DNA of 64,000 nucleotides from Chlorobaculum sp. 24CR. Lineage in GTDB: Bacteria > Bacteroidota > Chlorobiia > Chlorobiales > Chlorobiaceae. Shown in pieces: positions 18,628 through 29,473 of the stretch (positions within the stretch are counted from its first letter, which is position 1; each line of letters opens with the position of its first letter). Position numbers and translations under genes: made by a program. The DNA lies in the NCBI RefSeq assembly GCF_004118635.1, contig NZ_SDGU01000066.1, positions 1-64,000 of the forward strand, read 5' to 3'. The notes under the pieces were generated by a model. The model did not search any database and was not told the origin of the DNA. It saw nothing but the letters and a program-made list of their open reading frames with translations.

Positions 18628-19080
18628 ATGATTAAAGTAAAAATAGTTCGACTCAATCAAAAGGCGATCCTGCCGGTCTATGCCACCGCGCACGCGGCGG
18701 GCATGGACGTCTCCGCCTGCCTCGACGCACCCGTCACCGTTCAGCCCGCCGCGTCGGCGCTCATTCCGACCGGCATCGCCATCGAACTGCCCGAAGGGTA
18801 CGAGGCGCAGCTCAGGCCGAGGAGCGGGCTGGCGCTTCGCCATCTCATTTCGCTGCCCAATTCGCCCGCAACCATCGATGCCGACTACCGCGGCGAAGTT
18901 GGCGTCATTCTCATCAATCACGGTCGCGAGCCTTTCACGGTCAAAGACGGCGACCGCATCGCGCAGATGGTGGTGGCGAAGGTCGATCACGTGGTGTTCG
19001 AGGAGGTTGGCGAGCTTTCCGGAACGGCGAGGGGCGAGGGAGGATTCGGCCATACCGGCGTTCAGGCAAAGGGGGTGTGA
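18628..19080 (+). CDS. dut: Deoxyuridine triphosphatase
   Basis: Hydrolyses dUTP to dUMP and pyrophosphate, keeping uracil out of DNA and supplying dTMP synthesis. The 150-residue length is typical for the trimeric enzyme. The five motifs can be followed: [22 protein letters not shown] (with the catalytic region), GVGEI-like [24 protein letters not shown] and the flexible C-terminal [10 protein letters not shown]. It is monocistronic and divergent from bshB1. Confidence 0.96.
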   Translation: MIKVKIVRLNQKAILPVYATAHAAGMDVSACLDAPVTVQPAASALIPTGIAIELPEGYEAQLRPRSGLALRHLISLPNSPATIDADYRGEVGVILINHGREPFTVKDGDRIAQMVVAKVDHVVFEEVGELSGTARGEGGFGHTGVQAKGV

Positions 19081-19125
19081 AAGATCAGCCGGATCAGACA
19101 GATCGGGCTGATTCGACGGCTTGGC

Positions 19126-19164
19126 TAAAAACAACAGGGCGAGGTTGGCGCCTCGCCCTGTTGT
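19126..19164 (-). terminator. Terminator between dut and csmH
   Basis: A perfect 14-bp stem (19131-19144 with 19151-19164) with a six-base loop. On the minus strand it is followed by a T-run (19130-19126), so it best serves the csmH-like gene, but it also ends dut. Confidence 0.8.
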
Positions 19165-19182
19165 GAAATTGCACTCCTGCGA

Positions 19183-19788
19183 TTACGCTTCCGGTTTGTT
19201 TTCCGGTTCAGGCGCGAGGGCCGGGGCGGCAGGTTTGGCTGCCTTGTCGGATGAGAGCGTCACCGGAATCTGCTTTACCTGCTTGCGCTTCTCTTCTCCG
19301 CCACCGCCCATGCCGCCCATGAAGACCGGCGGCATGCCCTGCTGGAAGATGCTGCCCGCAAGCTGGTTGATGCCTGAGCTGACATTGTCGAACAGATTCT
19401 TGACCTGATCGGAGTTGACCGTTGCATTCAGGTTGGAGATCATTCCGGCCCAGAACTTGCCAAGCTCGTTGAACGAGTTCTGAATCTGTTCCGATTTCAG
19501 GGTGTTCGTGACGCCCTCGATGAGCTGACCAGAAACCGAGTTGACGTTGTCGATAATACCTTTGACCTGATCGGAGTTGATGGTCGTCGAGACCCCCTCC
19601 ATAATTTGGCCGGTCGCGGAGCTGACCGTGCTGATGACGCCCTGTACGGACTCGATGGTCGAATCGATGAGAATGCCCATGTTGCCGATCAGATGAGCCA
19701 TGTCGCCGTTACCGGCATTGGTCTCCGGCGCTCCTCCTGCCGGTTTCGGTGCTCCGGCGGCGGGCTTGTTCGTTTCTTCGTTAGCCAT
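19183..19788 (-). CDS. csmH: Chlorosome envelope protein, CsmH-like
   Basis: A 201-residue protein without cysteines. The first 30 residues and the last 35 are low-complexity and rich in P, A, G, K and E. The core has repeated amphipathic units around a Gly-Gln-(Ile/Leu)-Met/Ile-Glu-Gly-Val motif (GQIMEGVSTTINSDQVKGI, GQLIEGVTNTLKSEQIQ, and a third related unit with NSDQVKNLFDNVSSG). This repeated amphipathic layout fits chlorosome monolayer envelope proteins, and the length suits CsmH. The neighbours (crtQ, bshB1, bchX) match a photosynthesis-gene region. The assignment rests on pattern and context, so CsmC/D relatives remain possible. Confidence 0.65.
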   Translation of the reverse strand: MANEETNKPAAGAPKPAGGAPETNAGNGDMAHLIGNMGILIDSTIESVQGVISTVSSATGQIMEGVSTTINSDQVKGIIDNVNSVSGQLIEGVTNTLKSEQIQNSFNELGKFWAGMISNLNATVNSDQVKNLFDNVSSGINQLAGSIFQQGMPPVFMGGMGGGGEEKRKQVKQIPVTLSSDKAAKPAAPALAPEPENKPEA

Positions 19789-19955
19789 AATTGGTTTGGT
19801 TTGAAAAGAATTGCGTAGAAGGTTGTCCTTGCAGAGCGGTGCTCCTGTTGGAATTTTTATGCACTAAATATAGTGATAATAATCGAAAAATCGTTTCGGG
19901 AGGGAGCGCGGAGCGATACAGGCGCGAACCGTTTTCCGGTTGCGAGCGAGTTGGT

Positions 19956-20651
19956 TCAGCCGACCGAATTCCGGTAAAACGTCACCATATCCTCCTGGCT
20001 GAAACCGAGGGCGTACATGAGGTGGATCGTGCCGAAGATCGCTTGCAGGCGAACCGTGCCGTTGGTGTGGTATTTCCTGGCCGAGGTGGTGACTGTCGAG
20101 TCGAGAATGCGGAATTCGGTGTGCCGTTGGATGCGTTCGATGATCTCGAAGTCCTCCATGATCTGCAAACGCTCGTCGAATCCGCCGATGCGCTCGAACA
20201 GCTCTCGCGTGATGAAAAGGGACTGGTCGCCGCCGCGGCAGATGGTGAGCGGAAATTGCGTGAACCAGCCGTAGAGCTGCATCAGCCAGTCGGGATCGTC
20301 GAAACTCATGCGGAAGCATCCGGCCTTCTCACCCTGCCCGACGGCGGAGAGAATGTCGTCGCAGAACGATGGTGGCGGGATGGTGTCGGCGTGCAGGAAG
20401 TAGAGCGTCGGGCCTGACGCCAGCTTTGCTCCGGCGTTCATCTGCACGGCGCGCCCTTTTTCAGAGCGGCAGACCGTGACCGGAAACGTGCTGGCGATTT
20501 CAGCCGTGCGGTCGTCGCCCGAGACGCTGACGATGATTTCGGTGTCGTGTCGCCCCGCCGTCAAAGCGAGCAGCGTAGCGAGCGCGCGGGCGATTCCTGC
20601 CTCCTCGTTCCAGGCGGGGATGACGATGCTCAGCGTTATCGCGGAGTCCAT
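19956..20651 (-). CDS. Family 2 glycosyltransferase, rSAM/selenodomain-associated type 2
   Basis: A 231-residue GT-A glycosyltransferase beginning with SIVIPAWNEEAGIARAL. It has a GDDRTAEIA nucleotide-binding segment, YFLHADTIPP as the DXD-like metal motif and GGDQSLFITRELFERIGGF near the acceptor loop. The combination matches the transferase 2 family (TIGR04283-type) that accompanies radical-SAM/selenodomain proteins. The start overlaps the end of the next upstream gene by 16 bases, so the two are translated together. Substrate unknown. Confidence 0.85.
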   Translation of the reverse strand: MDSAITLSIVIPAWNEEAGIARALATLLALTAGRHDTEIIVSVSGDDRTAEIASTFPVTVCRSEKGRAVQMNAGAKLASGPTLYFLHADTIPPPSFCDDILSAVGQGEKAGCFRMSFDDPDWLMQLYGWFTQFPLTICRGGDQSLFITRELFERIGGFDERLQIMEDFEIIERIQRHTEFRILDSTVTTSARKYHTNGTVRLQAIFGTIHLMYALGFSQEDMVTFYRNSVG

Positions 20652-21247
20652 AAGCCGCTCGATTTGAGGTCGTCGAAGGTGTCGATGTCGGAGAGCGCCG
20701 GGAGCAGATCGTACGATTTCCGGTGCTCGCGCACGATGCGCAGCGAGTCGTTCAGCACCTCCGGCGTGCTCCAGGTCCGGTCGAGGAACAGCTCCGGGAA
20801 CGGGCGCTTCAGAGCCGAAAGATAAAACCCGCCATCCCGCGCCGGGCCGAGCAGTACGTCACAGGCGTCGAGTTTTTGGAAGGCGAGATCAAGGATGAAC
20901 GGGCTGATCTCCGGGCAGTCGGTGCCGATGAGCGCGACGCGGCTGAAGCCGACGGAGAAGCCTTTGACGAACGCGCGGTGCATCCGCTCGCCGAGATCGC
21001 CGCCTTGCTGGAGCCACGCCTCCGCGCCGCCGGTCAGCAAGAGGTCGGTTTCGGGAATGACGTCGGAGTAGGCGATGGCTTTCGATGCGTCAATGCCCGC
21101 CGCCGCATGGCCGGTCAGCTCCCGGAGCTGCTCGTAAATCCGCAGCGCCTCGGCGTCGCCAATCGTGCTGGCGAGCCTGGTCTTGACCCGCCCGGCGACA
21201 GGGTTCTTCGAGAAGACGATCAGCAGCTTGTCGGTTTGTGATTTCAC
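20636..21247 (-). CDS. rSAM/selenodomain-associated transferase type 1 (DUF2064)
   Basis: A 203-residue protein of the DUF2064/TIGR04282 family: LLIVFSKNPVAGRVKTRLA near the start, ALIGTDCPEISP in the middle and LGPARDGGFYLSAL later. This resembles nucleotidyltransferases of the MobA/GT-A fold. The GTG at 21247 gives the family N-terminus; a TTG at 21286 would add 13 basic residues. It overlaps the type 2 transferase by 16 bases, the normal pair order. The pair usually belongs to a widespread pathway of unknown product. Confidence 0.85.
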   Translation of the reverse strand: MKSQTDKLLIVFSKNPVAGRVKTRLASTIGDAEALRIYEQLRELTGHAAAGIDASKAIAYSDVIPETDLLLTGGAEAWLQQGGDLGERMHRAFVKGFSVGFSRVALIGTDCPEISPFILDLAFQKLDACDVLLGPARDGGFYLSALKRPFPELFLDRTWSTPEVLNDSLRIVREHRKSYDLLPALSDIDTFDDLKSSGLWTPR

Positions 21248-21286
21248 GCGATGTTCTCTGCGAGAAGATTTCGATGGCGATTTCAA

Positions 21287-21400
21287 CTGTAGGGACGGGT
21301 TTTATGCCCGTCCTTTATGTGGTTATCGATGTTGACGTTGGATTGCGTTGGTGCCGCAATGCGTCCCGAAGGCAGGAAGGCCACAAGAGCCGTCCCTACA
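21287..21400. repeat. Inverted CTGTAGGGACGG / CCGTCCCTACAG element
   Basis: 12-bp perfect inverted ends (21287-21298 and 21389-21400) enclose about 90 bases, with an internal GGACGGG...CCCGTCC hairpin near the left end. It lies between crtQ and the transferase genes. It is of the same GTAGGG...CCCTAC family as elements at 16044 and 28216, but with a spacer. Confidence 0.6.
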
Positions 21401-21422
21401 GGAAATGCATAATCCCGGATTT

Positions 21423-22784
21423 TTACCTCCCCAGCCGCTGATGCAGCTTTTCGGCAACCTGCCGTCCGCTGAGCGCCGCGCCCTCCATCGAGGCGAGGTA
21501 GTGCTGGTCGGTGTAGTCGCCAGCGAGGAAAAAGTTGCGGATCGGGCTGACCTGGTCGGGACGATACTGATCGACGTCCGGCACAGCCTTGTAAACCGAC
21601 TGCGGAATCTTGACGATGGTCGATTTGAGCAGCTTCGCGTCGCGCGATTTCGGGAAGCGGTCGTGAATCTCCTTCATCACCATCTCCGTGATGACCTCGT
21701 TTGGCAGGTCGAGCAACTGGTGCGCCGGGGCGAGCACCAGGCTCATGACGCTGCCGCCGGTCGCGCTGCCGATGCCCGCCTGGAAGTCCTCCGGGCAGGT
21801 GATCGAGACATCGGCGAAGGTGGCGAAGGTGGTGCCCTGCGAGAACATCAGGTTGTCGGTATCGGTGATCTTCTTGTCGAACCAGAGCTGGCAGTTGGCA
21901 ACCGGGCTGCCGACGAACTGGTGCAGGTTGCGGAAGTAGTCGTGCTCCAGCCACTCGTTCGGCACGATCTTCTTGACGCTGTGCACCGGCAGGGCCGAAA
22001 TGTAGGCGTCGGCTTCGACGGTGTGGCCGTCGCGCAGGACGGCGCGCTTGATGGTCTGGTCGTCGTTCAGCTCGAAGCGCGACAGGCGCGCGTCGATGAA
22101 GATGCGTCCGCCCTTGCTCTGGATGTACTGGCGCATCGGCTCGATCATCGAGTCGCCGGGATTTTTACGGAAGAAGGCGAATTTTGTCGCGGCGTAATCG
22201 GTGCCGAAATATTTGAAGATCGTAATCATCGGGCGGGCGCTGATAACGTTCGGCTCGATGAAGTTCATGGCCAGCGCAATGGCCTTCCAGAGCTTCTGGA
22301 GCGAGTGCTCCGACGCGCCGTGGAGGCGGTGCCACTCGGAGTAGGTCATGTGATCCTGGCTGCGGAAGTACTCCTCGTTGCCGGCCAGCGCGGGCCAGAG
22401 GCCTTTGATGAGCGAGATTTTGTCCCACATCGTCAGGAAGTCCGCCTGCAAGCCGCCGACCACTTCAGCCCACGGGCTGGGCAGGTTGGCCTTTTTGAAG
22501 AACGACTGCTTGCCGTCCGATTCGGCGTAGATGAGCGAGTGCTCCTTCCACTCATAGTTGCCGCCCGCGCCGATCTTGTCCAGATACTTCTGGAGCTGGG
22601 CGTAACCGCCGAAGACGATGTGCAGACCGGACTCGATCGAATCGCCGTCACTGTCTTTCCAGACCGAAACTTTGCCGCCGAGCACCTTGCGTTTTTCGTA
22701 CAGCTCGACGGTATGGCCGCGATCCACCAGTTCGATGGCCGCGCTGAGACCGGCGACACCGGCTCCGAATATGGCTACTTTCAA
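21423..22784 (-). CDS. crtQ: Zeta-carotene desaturase (plant/cyanobacterial type)
   Basis: A 453-residue FAD-dependent carotenoid desaturase. The dinucleotide-binding motif GAGVAGLSAAIELVDRG begins at residue 7, followed by ELYEKRKVLGGKVSVW. The C-terminal FAD block is NFFLAGDYTDQHYLASMEGA. This CrtP/CrtQ-type pattern differs from the bacterial CrtI type, and green sulfur bacteria are known to use the CrtP-CrtQ-CrtH route from phytoene to lycopene. Distinguishing CrtQ from CrtP by eye is not certain, but the neighbourhood (csmH, transferase pair) matches the crtQ locus I remember from Chlorobaculum tepidum. crtB lies about 30 kb away here. Confidence 0.83.
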   Translation of the reverse strand: MKVAIFGAGVAGLSAAIELVDRGHTVELYEKRKVLGGKVSVWKDSDGDSIESGLHIVFGGYAQLQKYLDKIGAGGNYEWKEHSLIYAESDGKQSFFKKANLPSPWAEVVGGLQADFLTMWDKISLIKGLWPALAGNEEYFRSQDHMTYSEWHRLHGASEHSLQKLWKAIALAMNFIEPNVISARPMITIFKYFGTDYAATKFAFFRKNPGDSMIEPMRQYIQSKGGRIFIDARLSRFELNDDQTIKRAVLRDGHTVEADAYISALPVHSVKKIVPNEWLEHDYFRNLHQFVGSPVANCQLWFDKKITDTDNLMFSQGTTFATFADVSITCPEDFQAGIGSATGGSVMSLVLAPAHQLLDLPNEVITEMVMKEIHDRFPKSRDAKLLKSTIVKIPQSVYKAVPDVDQYRPDQVSPIRNFFLAGDYTDQHYLASMEGAALSGRQVAEKLHQRLGR

Positions 22785-22892
22785 CGTTGTGTAAGCTTGG
22801 AATTGGAAATGCTGAAAAATAAAGCGGAATATAAGGATTTGACGCGCTTTCCCGAAAGGGCGAGGGGCGTTAGGCTGGGGATTGCCAAAGGC

Positions 22893-23147
22893 TCACGAAG
22901 GGTCGTCCGCCTTCTCTGCTCCCTCTCTGTTTTCCAGCTTCTTTTCTGGCTCGTCCTCCCTGAATTTCTGAAGTACCCGGTCAAATTCGCCGAAGACGCG
23001 GGCGCCGAGGCTGAACGACTCTTTCACCACGAAACGCAGGTCCAGACATGCGGGGCGGGAGTCTCTCACCGGCTGCGGGATCAATCGGCCCGAGGAACCC
23101 GGGGTATCAGATTCATCAGCGGAGAATTTTCTGGACAACTCTTTCAT
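22893..23147 (-). CDS. Small hypothetical protein
   Basis: An 84-residue reading from the ATG at 23147. It begins MKELSRKFSADESDTPG, is rich in charged residues and ends in a strongly charged tail (REDEPEKKLENREGAEKAD). No membrane segment or known motif is visible. It lies upstream of crtQ in the same orientation with a 108-base gap. A longer version from 23246 is possible. It could be a chance frame, although the charge pattern looks protein-like. Confidence 0.4.
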   Translation of the reverse strand: MKELSRKFSADESDTPGSSGRLIPQPVRDSRPACLDLRFVVKESFSLGARVFGEFDRVLQKFREDEPEKKLENREGAEKADDPS

Positions 23148-23428
23148 GACGGCAACTCGGTCGATAAGGGTGACTGGTCTCTGTTCGCTCACTCCGGAAA
23201 GGTGCTCTGGCTGCCGCGTTACGCGGAGAAAGCAGTTGAGAGACATAGATTATTAACTTACATTCTTGTTTGCAAATAACAAGAATTTTATTCAGTGGCA
23301 GAGCCTCGCTATCAGAGTCAAGCCCTAAAATATTAAGGGAAAATACCGTCTAAAGCTCTCATTATTTAGAATAAGCTTGTTTATTTCTTAGATTTCATTA
23401 ATTTCCTACAAAATCGAAGATTCTGCTT

Positions 23429-23953
23429 ATGTCCGGACACCTTGACCTCATCGACCTGAAGATTATCGAATCCCTTGGCAACAACGGCCGGATACGGCTG
23501 AGCGAGCTTGCCGAGGTTGTCGGCCTTTCAATTCCTTCGGTCAGCGAGCGTCTTGACAAGCTTCAGAAAAACGGCATCATCAAGGGATTCACGATGGAGG
23601 TCGATGAGCGCCAGCTCGGTTTCGACATCCAGGCTTTCGTGCGTGTGCGCGTCGATTCCTCGAAGCACTACAAGTCGTTCATGGAGCATGTCATGAAGGA
23701 GGAGGAGATCATGGAGTGCTACTCTGTCACCGGCGAGGGTTCGCATATCCTTAAGGTCATGACGCACAACACTGCTTCGCTCGAACGGTTCCTGTCGCGC
23801 ATCCAGAGCTGGCCGGGAGTGCTGGGCACCAACACGAGTTTCGTTCTTTCGCAGTTGAAAAGAAATAACAGAATGTGCGCCGAGATTGTCCGCAATAATC
23901 TTCAGGACAGGCAGGTGCTGATTACGTTTGATGAAAAGAAATCGAGAAAATAG
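23429..23953 (+). CDS. Lrp/AsnC-family transcriptional regulator
   Basis: A 174-residue regulator with an N-terminal winged helix-turn-helix (LDLIDLKIIESLGNNGRIRL then LSELAEVVGLSIPSVSERLDKL) and a C-terminal RAM ligand domain (about 70-150). It is 57 bases from the glnN start on the same strand, so it likely controls glutamine synthetase in response to an amino acid. The 148-base upstream region is AT-rich (23281-23428) and suits a regulated promoter. Confidence 0.9.
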   Translation: MSGHLDLIDLKIIESLGNNGRIRLSELAEVVGLSIPSVSERLDKLQKNGIIKGFTMEVDERQLGFDIQAFVRVRVDSSKHYKSFMEHVMKEEEIMECYSVTGEGSHILKVMTHNTASLERFLSRIQSWPGVLGTNTSFVLSQLKRNNRMCAEIVRNNLQDRQVLITFDEKKSRK

Positions 23954-23997
23954 TACCGTATCAATTCGTGTTCAATCAATCACGTTCAAAACAAGTA

Positions 23998-24004
23998 AAG
24001 GAGG
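23998..24004 (+). promoter_or_regulatory. Ribosome binding site that sets the glnN TTG start
   Basis: AAGGAGG lies five bases before TTG at 24010. The earlier GTG at 23968 has no such site, so translation most likely starts at TTG. Confidence 0.75.
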
Positions 24005-24009
24005 AACTC

Positions 24010-26154
<2,145 letters not shown>

Positions 26155-26175
26155 GATTTTGTGTGAAAGAATCAG

Positions 26176-26207
26176 CAAAAAGGCCTGCGAAAGCGGGCCT
26201 TTTTGCG
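26176..26207 (+). terminator. Terminator of glnN
   Basis: GCAAAAAGGCCTGC (26176-26189) pairs with GCGGGCCTTTTTGC around a GAAA tetraloop, with one G-U pair, and the T-run is within the 3' arm. It lies 21 bases past the stop codon. Confidence 0.85.
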
Positions 26208-26226
26208 TTGGGGGGAGAATGTAAGA

Positions 26227-26252
26227 TTGTGGATGTTGTGGACTTGGTGGAC
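26227..26252. repeat. TTGTGGAC-type short tandem repeat
   Basis: Three imperfect copies of GTGGA(C/T)NTTGTGGAC. Similar arrays are at 33083-33106 next to recD2 and 63209-63275 after lysA. Confidence 0.5.
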
Positions 26253-26265
26253 GGAAGAGGGAGGA

Positions 26266-26682
<417 letters not shown>

Positions 26683-26789
26683 TGGTCTTCCGGTTCTGGT
26701 GATTTTGGAACGGCTCTCTCTGTGTTTATCGCCCGAAAAGCCGTATAATTGTCGTTCAAAGATAACAAGAAACATCTCAAGGTTCGCCC

Positions 26790-27305
26790 ATGACCGATCT
26801 GTTCCAGTACCCGATGACGTACCCCGGCTGGTGGCTCAGCAACTACTACTACTTCACCTGGACTCTCGCCATGCTGTTTCTCGCTGGCGGCTGGGCCTTT
26901 TTCTACCGCTACGGCAAGTTCAGTTACGGCGTCGATTTCGGCTGTTTCTGGAAAACCGCCCTGCTGGTTATCATGACCACCATCGCGCTTGGCGGGCCGT
27001 CGTATTACAACACGAAATTCGTTGCCGAACACGGTAACGACGGCAATTCCGTCGCGCTTTCGCCCGACCGCATCGAGTACCGTTACCGCACCGGAGAGAA
27101 GAAGATGTTTCTTCTGAAGGACATCGTCTCGATCTATCAGGAGCCGGTGACCTATAACCCGCCGCCGAAGATTTTCATTGTCGCCAAAAACGCCGGTCTC
27201 CGGGATTCGATCACCGTCACCGAGGGCAAGTTCGGCCTGCAGGACGCCGACAAGCTGCTCTCGGCGCTGTCGGCAAAAACCGGCCTGCCGGTCAAACGTC
27301 CATAA
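26790..27305 (+). CDS. Two-helix membrane protein, unknown function
   Basis: A 171-residue protein beginning [17 protein letters not shown]. It has hydrophobic helices at about 20-42 and 55-75 and a soluble C-terminal part (80-171) without cysteines that ends in KTGLPVKRP. The soluble part has an alternating hydrophobic pattern that could be a beta-rich PH-like domain ([19 protein letters not shown]). No family is recognised. It is 22 bases upstream of coaX and is probably co-transcribed with it. Confidence 0.78.
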   Translation: MTDLFQYPMTYPGWWLSNYYYFTWTLAMLFLAGGWAFFYRYGKFSYGVDFGCFWKTALLVIMTTIALGGPSYYNTKFVAEHGNDGNSVALSPDRIEYRYRTGEKKMFLLKDIVSIYQEPVTYNPPPKIFIVAKNAGLRDSITVTEGKFGLQDADKLLSALSAKTGLPVKRP

Positions 27306-27327
27306 TACCGCATCCGGCGTAGTTCCC

Positions 27328-28134
27328 ATGCAGAGTTTCCGGATCGAGTCGCCCGATGAGTTGACGCGGCTGGTCGTTGACATCGGCAACACCACCACGA
27401 CGCTGGCGATCTTCGTAGGCGGGGCCGAGCCGCTTGTCGAGTCGGTGCCGAGCGCGTTGTTCGCCGATTCCGGCGCGATGCGCGAAGTGCTCGGCAATCT
27501 GTCCTGCAAGCACGGCACTCCGCAGGCCATCGCTATTTGCAGCGTGGTTCCCGCTGCCGCCGCCGCCGGATCGGCGCTGCTCGAATCGCTCTTCTCCGTG
27601 CCGGTGCTCACCATCGGCAGCGACCTCCAGCTTCTGTTCCACCTCGAATACGGCAATAAAAACACCTTTGGCGCCGACCGCCTCGCTCTGTGCGCCTGGA
27701 GTCGCCATCTCTTTGCAGAAAATCCGGTGATCGCCGTCGATATTGGCACGGCCATCACCTTCGACGTGCTCGACGCGGCGGGCCTCTATCGCGGCGGCCT
27801 TATCATGCCAGGCATCGACATGATGGCCGGAGCGCTCCACGCGCGCACCGCGCAACTGCCGCAAGTGCGCATCGAAAGGCCGGAGAGCCTGCTCGGGCGC
27901 TCGACGGAGGAGTGCATCAGGAGCGGGATTTTTTGGGGAGCTGTCAGGCAGATCAGCGGTCTCGTAGAAGCTATTCGCAGCGACCTCGTCCGTGACTCCG
28001 GCGAGTCAACGGTCGAAGTGATCGTCACCGGCGGCAACAGCCGCATCATCGCCCCGGAACTCGGCCCGGTCAGCCTCATCGACGAACTCGCCGTCCTGCG
28101 CGGCAGCGATCTCTTGCTGCGGATGAATATGTGA
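27328..28134 (+). CDS. coaX: Type III pantothenate kinase
   Basis: Phosphorylates pantothenate in the first step of CoA synthesis; the type III enzyme needs a monovalent cation and is not inhibited by CoA. The protein is 268 residues, with phosphate loops LVVDIGNTTTTLAIF near the start (D18) and AVDIGTAITFDVL in the middle. GADRLALCAWSRHL and GGLIMPGIDMM are further family blocks. The ATG at 27328 gives the family N-terminus. The earlier start at 27178 lies inside the preceding gene. Confidence 0.94.
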   Translation: MQSFRIESPDELTRLVVDIGNTTTTLAIFVGGAEPLVESVPSALFADSGAMREVLGNLSCKHGTPQAIAICSVVPAAAAAGSALLESLFSVPVLTIGSDLQLLFHLEYGNKNTFGADRLALCAWSRHLFAENPVIAVDIGTAITFDVLDAAGLYRGGLIMPGIDMMAGALHARTAQLPQVRIERPESLLGRSTEECIRSGIFWGAVRQISGLVEAIRSDLVRDSGESTVEVIVTGGNSRIIAPELGPVSLIDELAVLRGSDLLLRMNM

Positions 28135-28215
28135 GCGCGGGCGAAAATTTCGGGTAAGGCGATTTTTTCTTTTGCCGGGATCAGGCGGATCGGTCTGATT
28201 CGTCCAATTCCGCAA

Positions 28216-28240
28216 GGGCGGGCGTGAAACCCGCCCCTAC
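28216..28240. repeat. REP-like palindrome GGGCGGG-CGTGAAA-CCCGCCC-CTAC
   Basis: A 7-bp GC stem (28216-28222 with 28230-28236) followed by CTAC, of the same family as 16044-16073. The bases just before (28177-28200) also resemble GATCAGCCGGATCAG...CTGATTCG at 19084-19114. Confidence 0.65.
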
Positions 28241-28277
28241 TAAGCCTCAACCTTGAGGCTTACCGATTCTCCGCTCA

Positions 28278-28297
28278 CCCCGGCTTGAAAGCCGGGG
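28278..28297. repeat. CCCCGGCTT-GA-AAGCCGGGG palindrome
   Basis: A 9-bp perfect stem, identical to the element at 1864-1883. It is in the 232-base gap between the convergent coaX and aroB genes. Confidence 0.75.
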
Positions 28298-28366
28298 CAA
28301 CAGAAGAGCATGTAAGATCGAATGTCCGCAGGGTTAAAACCCTCCTGAATGCAAGATGTGTTCGCT

Positions 28367-29470
28367 CTACCTCTTCATCTCAAACCACGCTTTCGCATCA
28401 TCGATTGACTGGAGCACGTCGGCTTTCGGGATGTCCTTGTCGTGCAAAAAGGCGTGGCCGATGCGGTCGAGGAGGACGAAGCGGAGTTGCCTGTCGATCT
28501 TTTTCTTGTCGGAGAGCATACTCTCCACCAGTTCGTCGCGGTCGAGCGAGAGGAAGCGCCGGTTGACCAGGCCACGCGGGAAGCGGAAGCGGGCGAGCAG
28601 CGCGAGTCCTTCGCGCAGTTCAGCTTCGGCGAGGAATCCCAGCCGGTGCGACAGGAAGAGGGCGCAGACCATGCCGATCGTCACCGCCTCGCCGTGGCGA
28701 AGGTTGCGGTACTCGGCCATCTTTTCGAGGCCGTGCGCGAAGGTGTGGCCGAAGTTCAACGTCGCCCGCAGGCCGGTGGTCTCGCGGAAATCTTTCTCCA
28801 CCACGTCGGCCTTGATGAAGGCGCTGCGGCTCACCGCTTTGGAGAGCCACGGCTCTTCGAGGCGCACCACCTCGTTCCAGTGCCCGGCGAGCAGGTCAAA
28901 GAACTCGCGGTCGGCGATGAAGCCGTATTTCACGACTTCCGACAAGCCGCCGTAAATCTCGCGAGGGGGGAGCGTCCGGAGGTAGGCCGGGTCGATCAGC
29001 ACCAGTTCCGGCATGTGGAAGAATCCGATGAGGTTTTTGCCGAGCGGGTGGTTGATGGCCACCTTGCCGCCGATGGAGCTGTCGGTCATGGCGAGCAAGG
29101 TCGTCGGCAACTGCACCACCGGAATGCCGCGATAGTAACTCGCCGCGATGTAGCCGCCGAGGTCGCCCACCACGCCGCCGCCCGCGCAGACGAGGTTCCA
29201 GCTCCGGTCAACGTCCGCCTCGATCATCTGCCCGTACAGCTTCCACGCCGTCGAGACGCTTTTTGAGGTCTCGCGCGCGGGCACCACCAGCTCGACCGTA
29301 CGGAAGCCCTGGCGCTGCATCGACTCGATGATGCTGTCGCCAAAGAGCTTGCGGGTGTTTTCGTCGAAGAGTAGCACGGTTTTTTTGCCGAGTCCCCGTG
29401 TGGCGCAGAGTTCGCCAACGGAGTCGATAACCGGCGTTCTGACAATGATATGGCTGGACGGAGTCTGCAT
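28367..29470 (-). CDS. aroB: 3-dehydroquinate synthase
   Basis: NAD- and metal-dependent cyclisation of DAHP to 3-dehydroquinate, second step of the shikimate pathway. The 367-residue protein has AGGGVVGDLGGYIAASYYRGIPVVQLPT-type NAD-binding sequence (AGGGVVGDLGGYIAASYYRG, then TTLLAMTDSSIGGKVAIN). LGKNLIGFFH and LNFGHTFAHGLEKM provide metal-binding histidines. Four bases separate it from aroK upstream, so the two form an operon, an arrangement common in bacteria. Confidence 0.96.
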   Translation of the reverse strand: MQTPSSHIIVRTPVIDSVGELCATRGLGKKTVLLFDENTRKLFGDSIIESMQRQGFRTVELVVPARETSKSVSTAWKLYGQMIEADVDRSWNLVCAGGGVVGDLGGYIAASYYRGIPVVQLPTTLLAMTDSSIGGKVAINHPLGKNLIGFFHMPELVLIDPAYLRTLPPREIYGGLSEVVKYGFIADREFFDLLAGHWNEVVRLEEPWLSKAVSRSAFIKADVVEKDFRETTGLRATLNFGHTFAHGLEKMAEYRNLRHGEAVTIGMVCALFLSHRLGFLAEAELREGLALLARFRFPRGLVNRRFLSLDRDELVESMLSDKKKIDRQLRFVLLDRIGHAFLHDKDIPKADVLQSIDDAKAWFEMKR

Positions 29471-29473
29471 GGA

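Noticed and set aside
21348-23279. Long plus-strand open frame opposite crtQ
   Set aside because: Same reason: antisense to a well-supported FAD desaturase; low-complexity R/V/E-rich translation.
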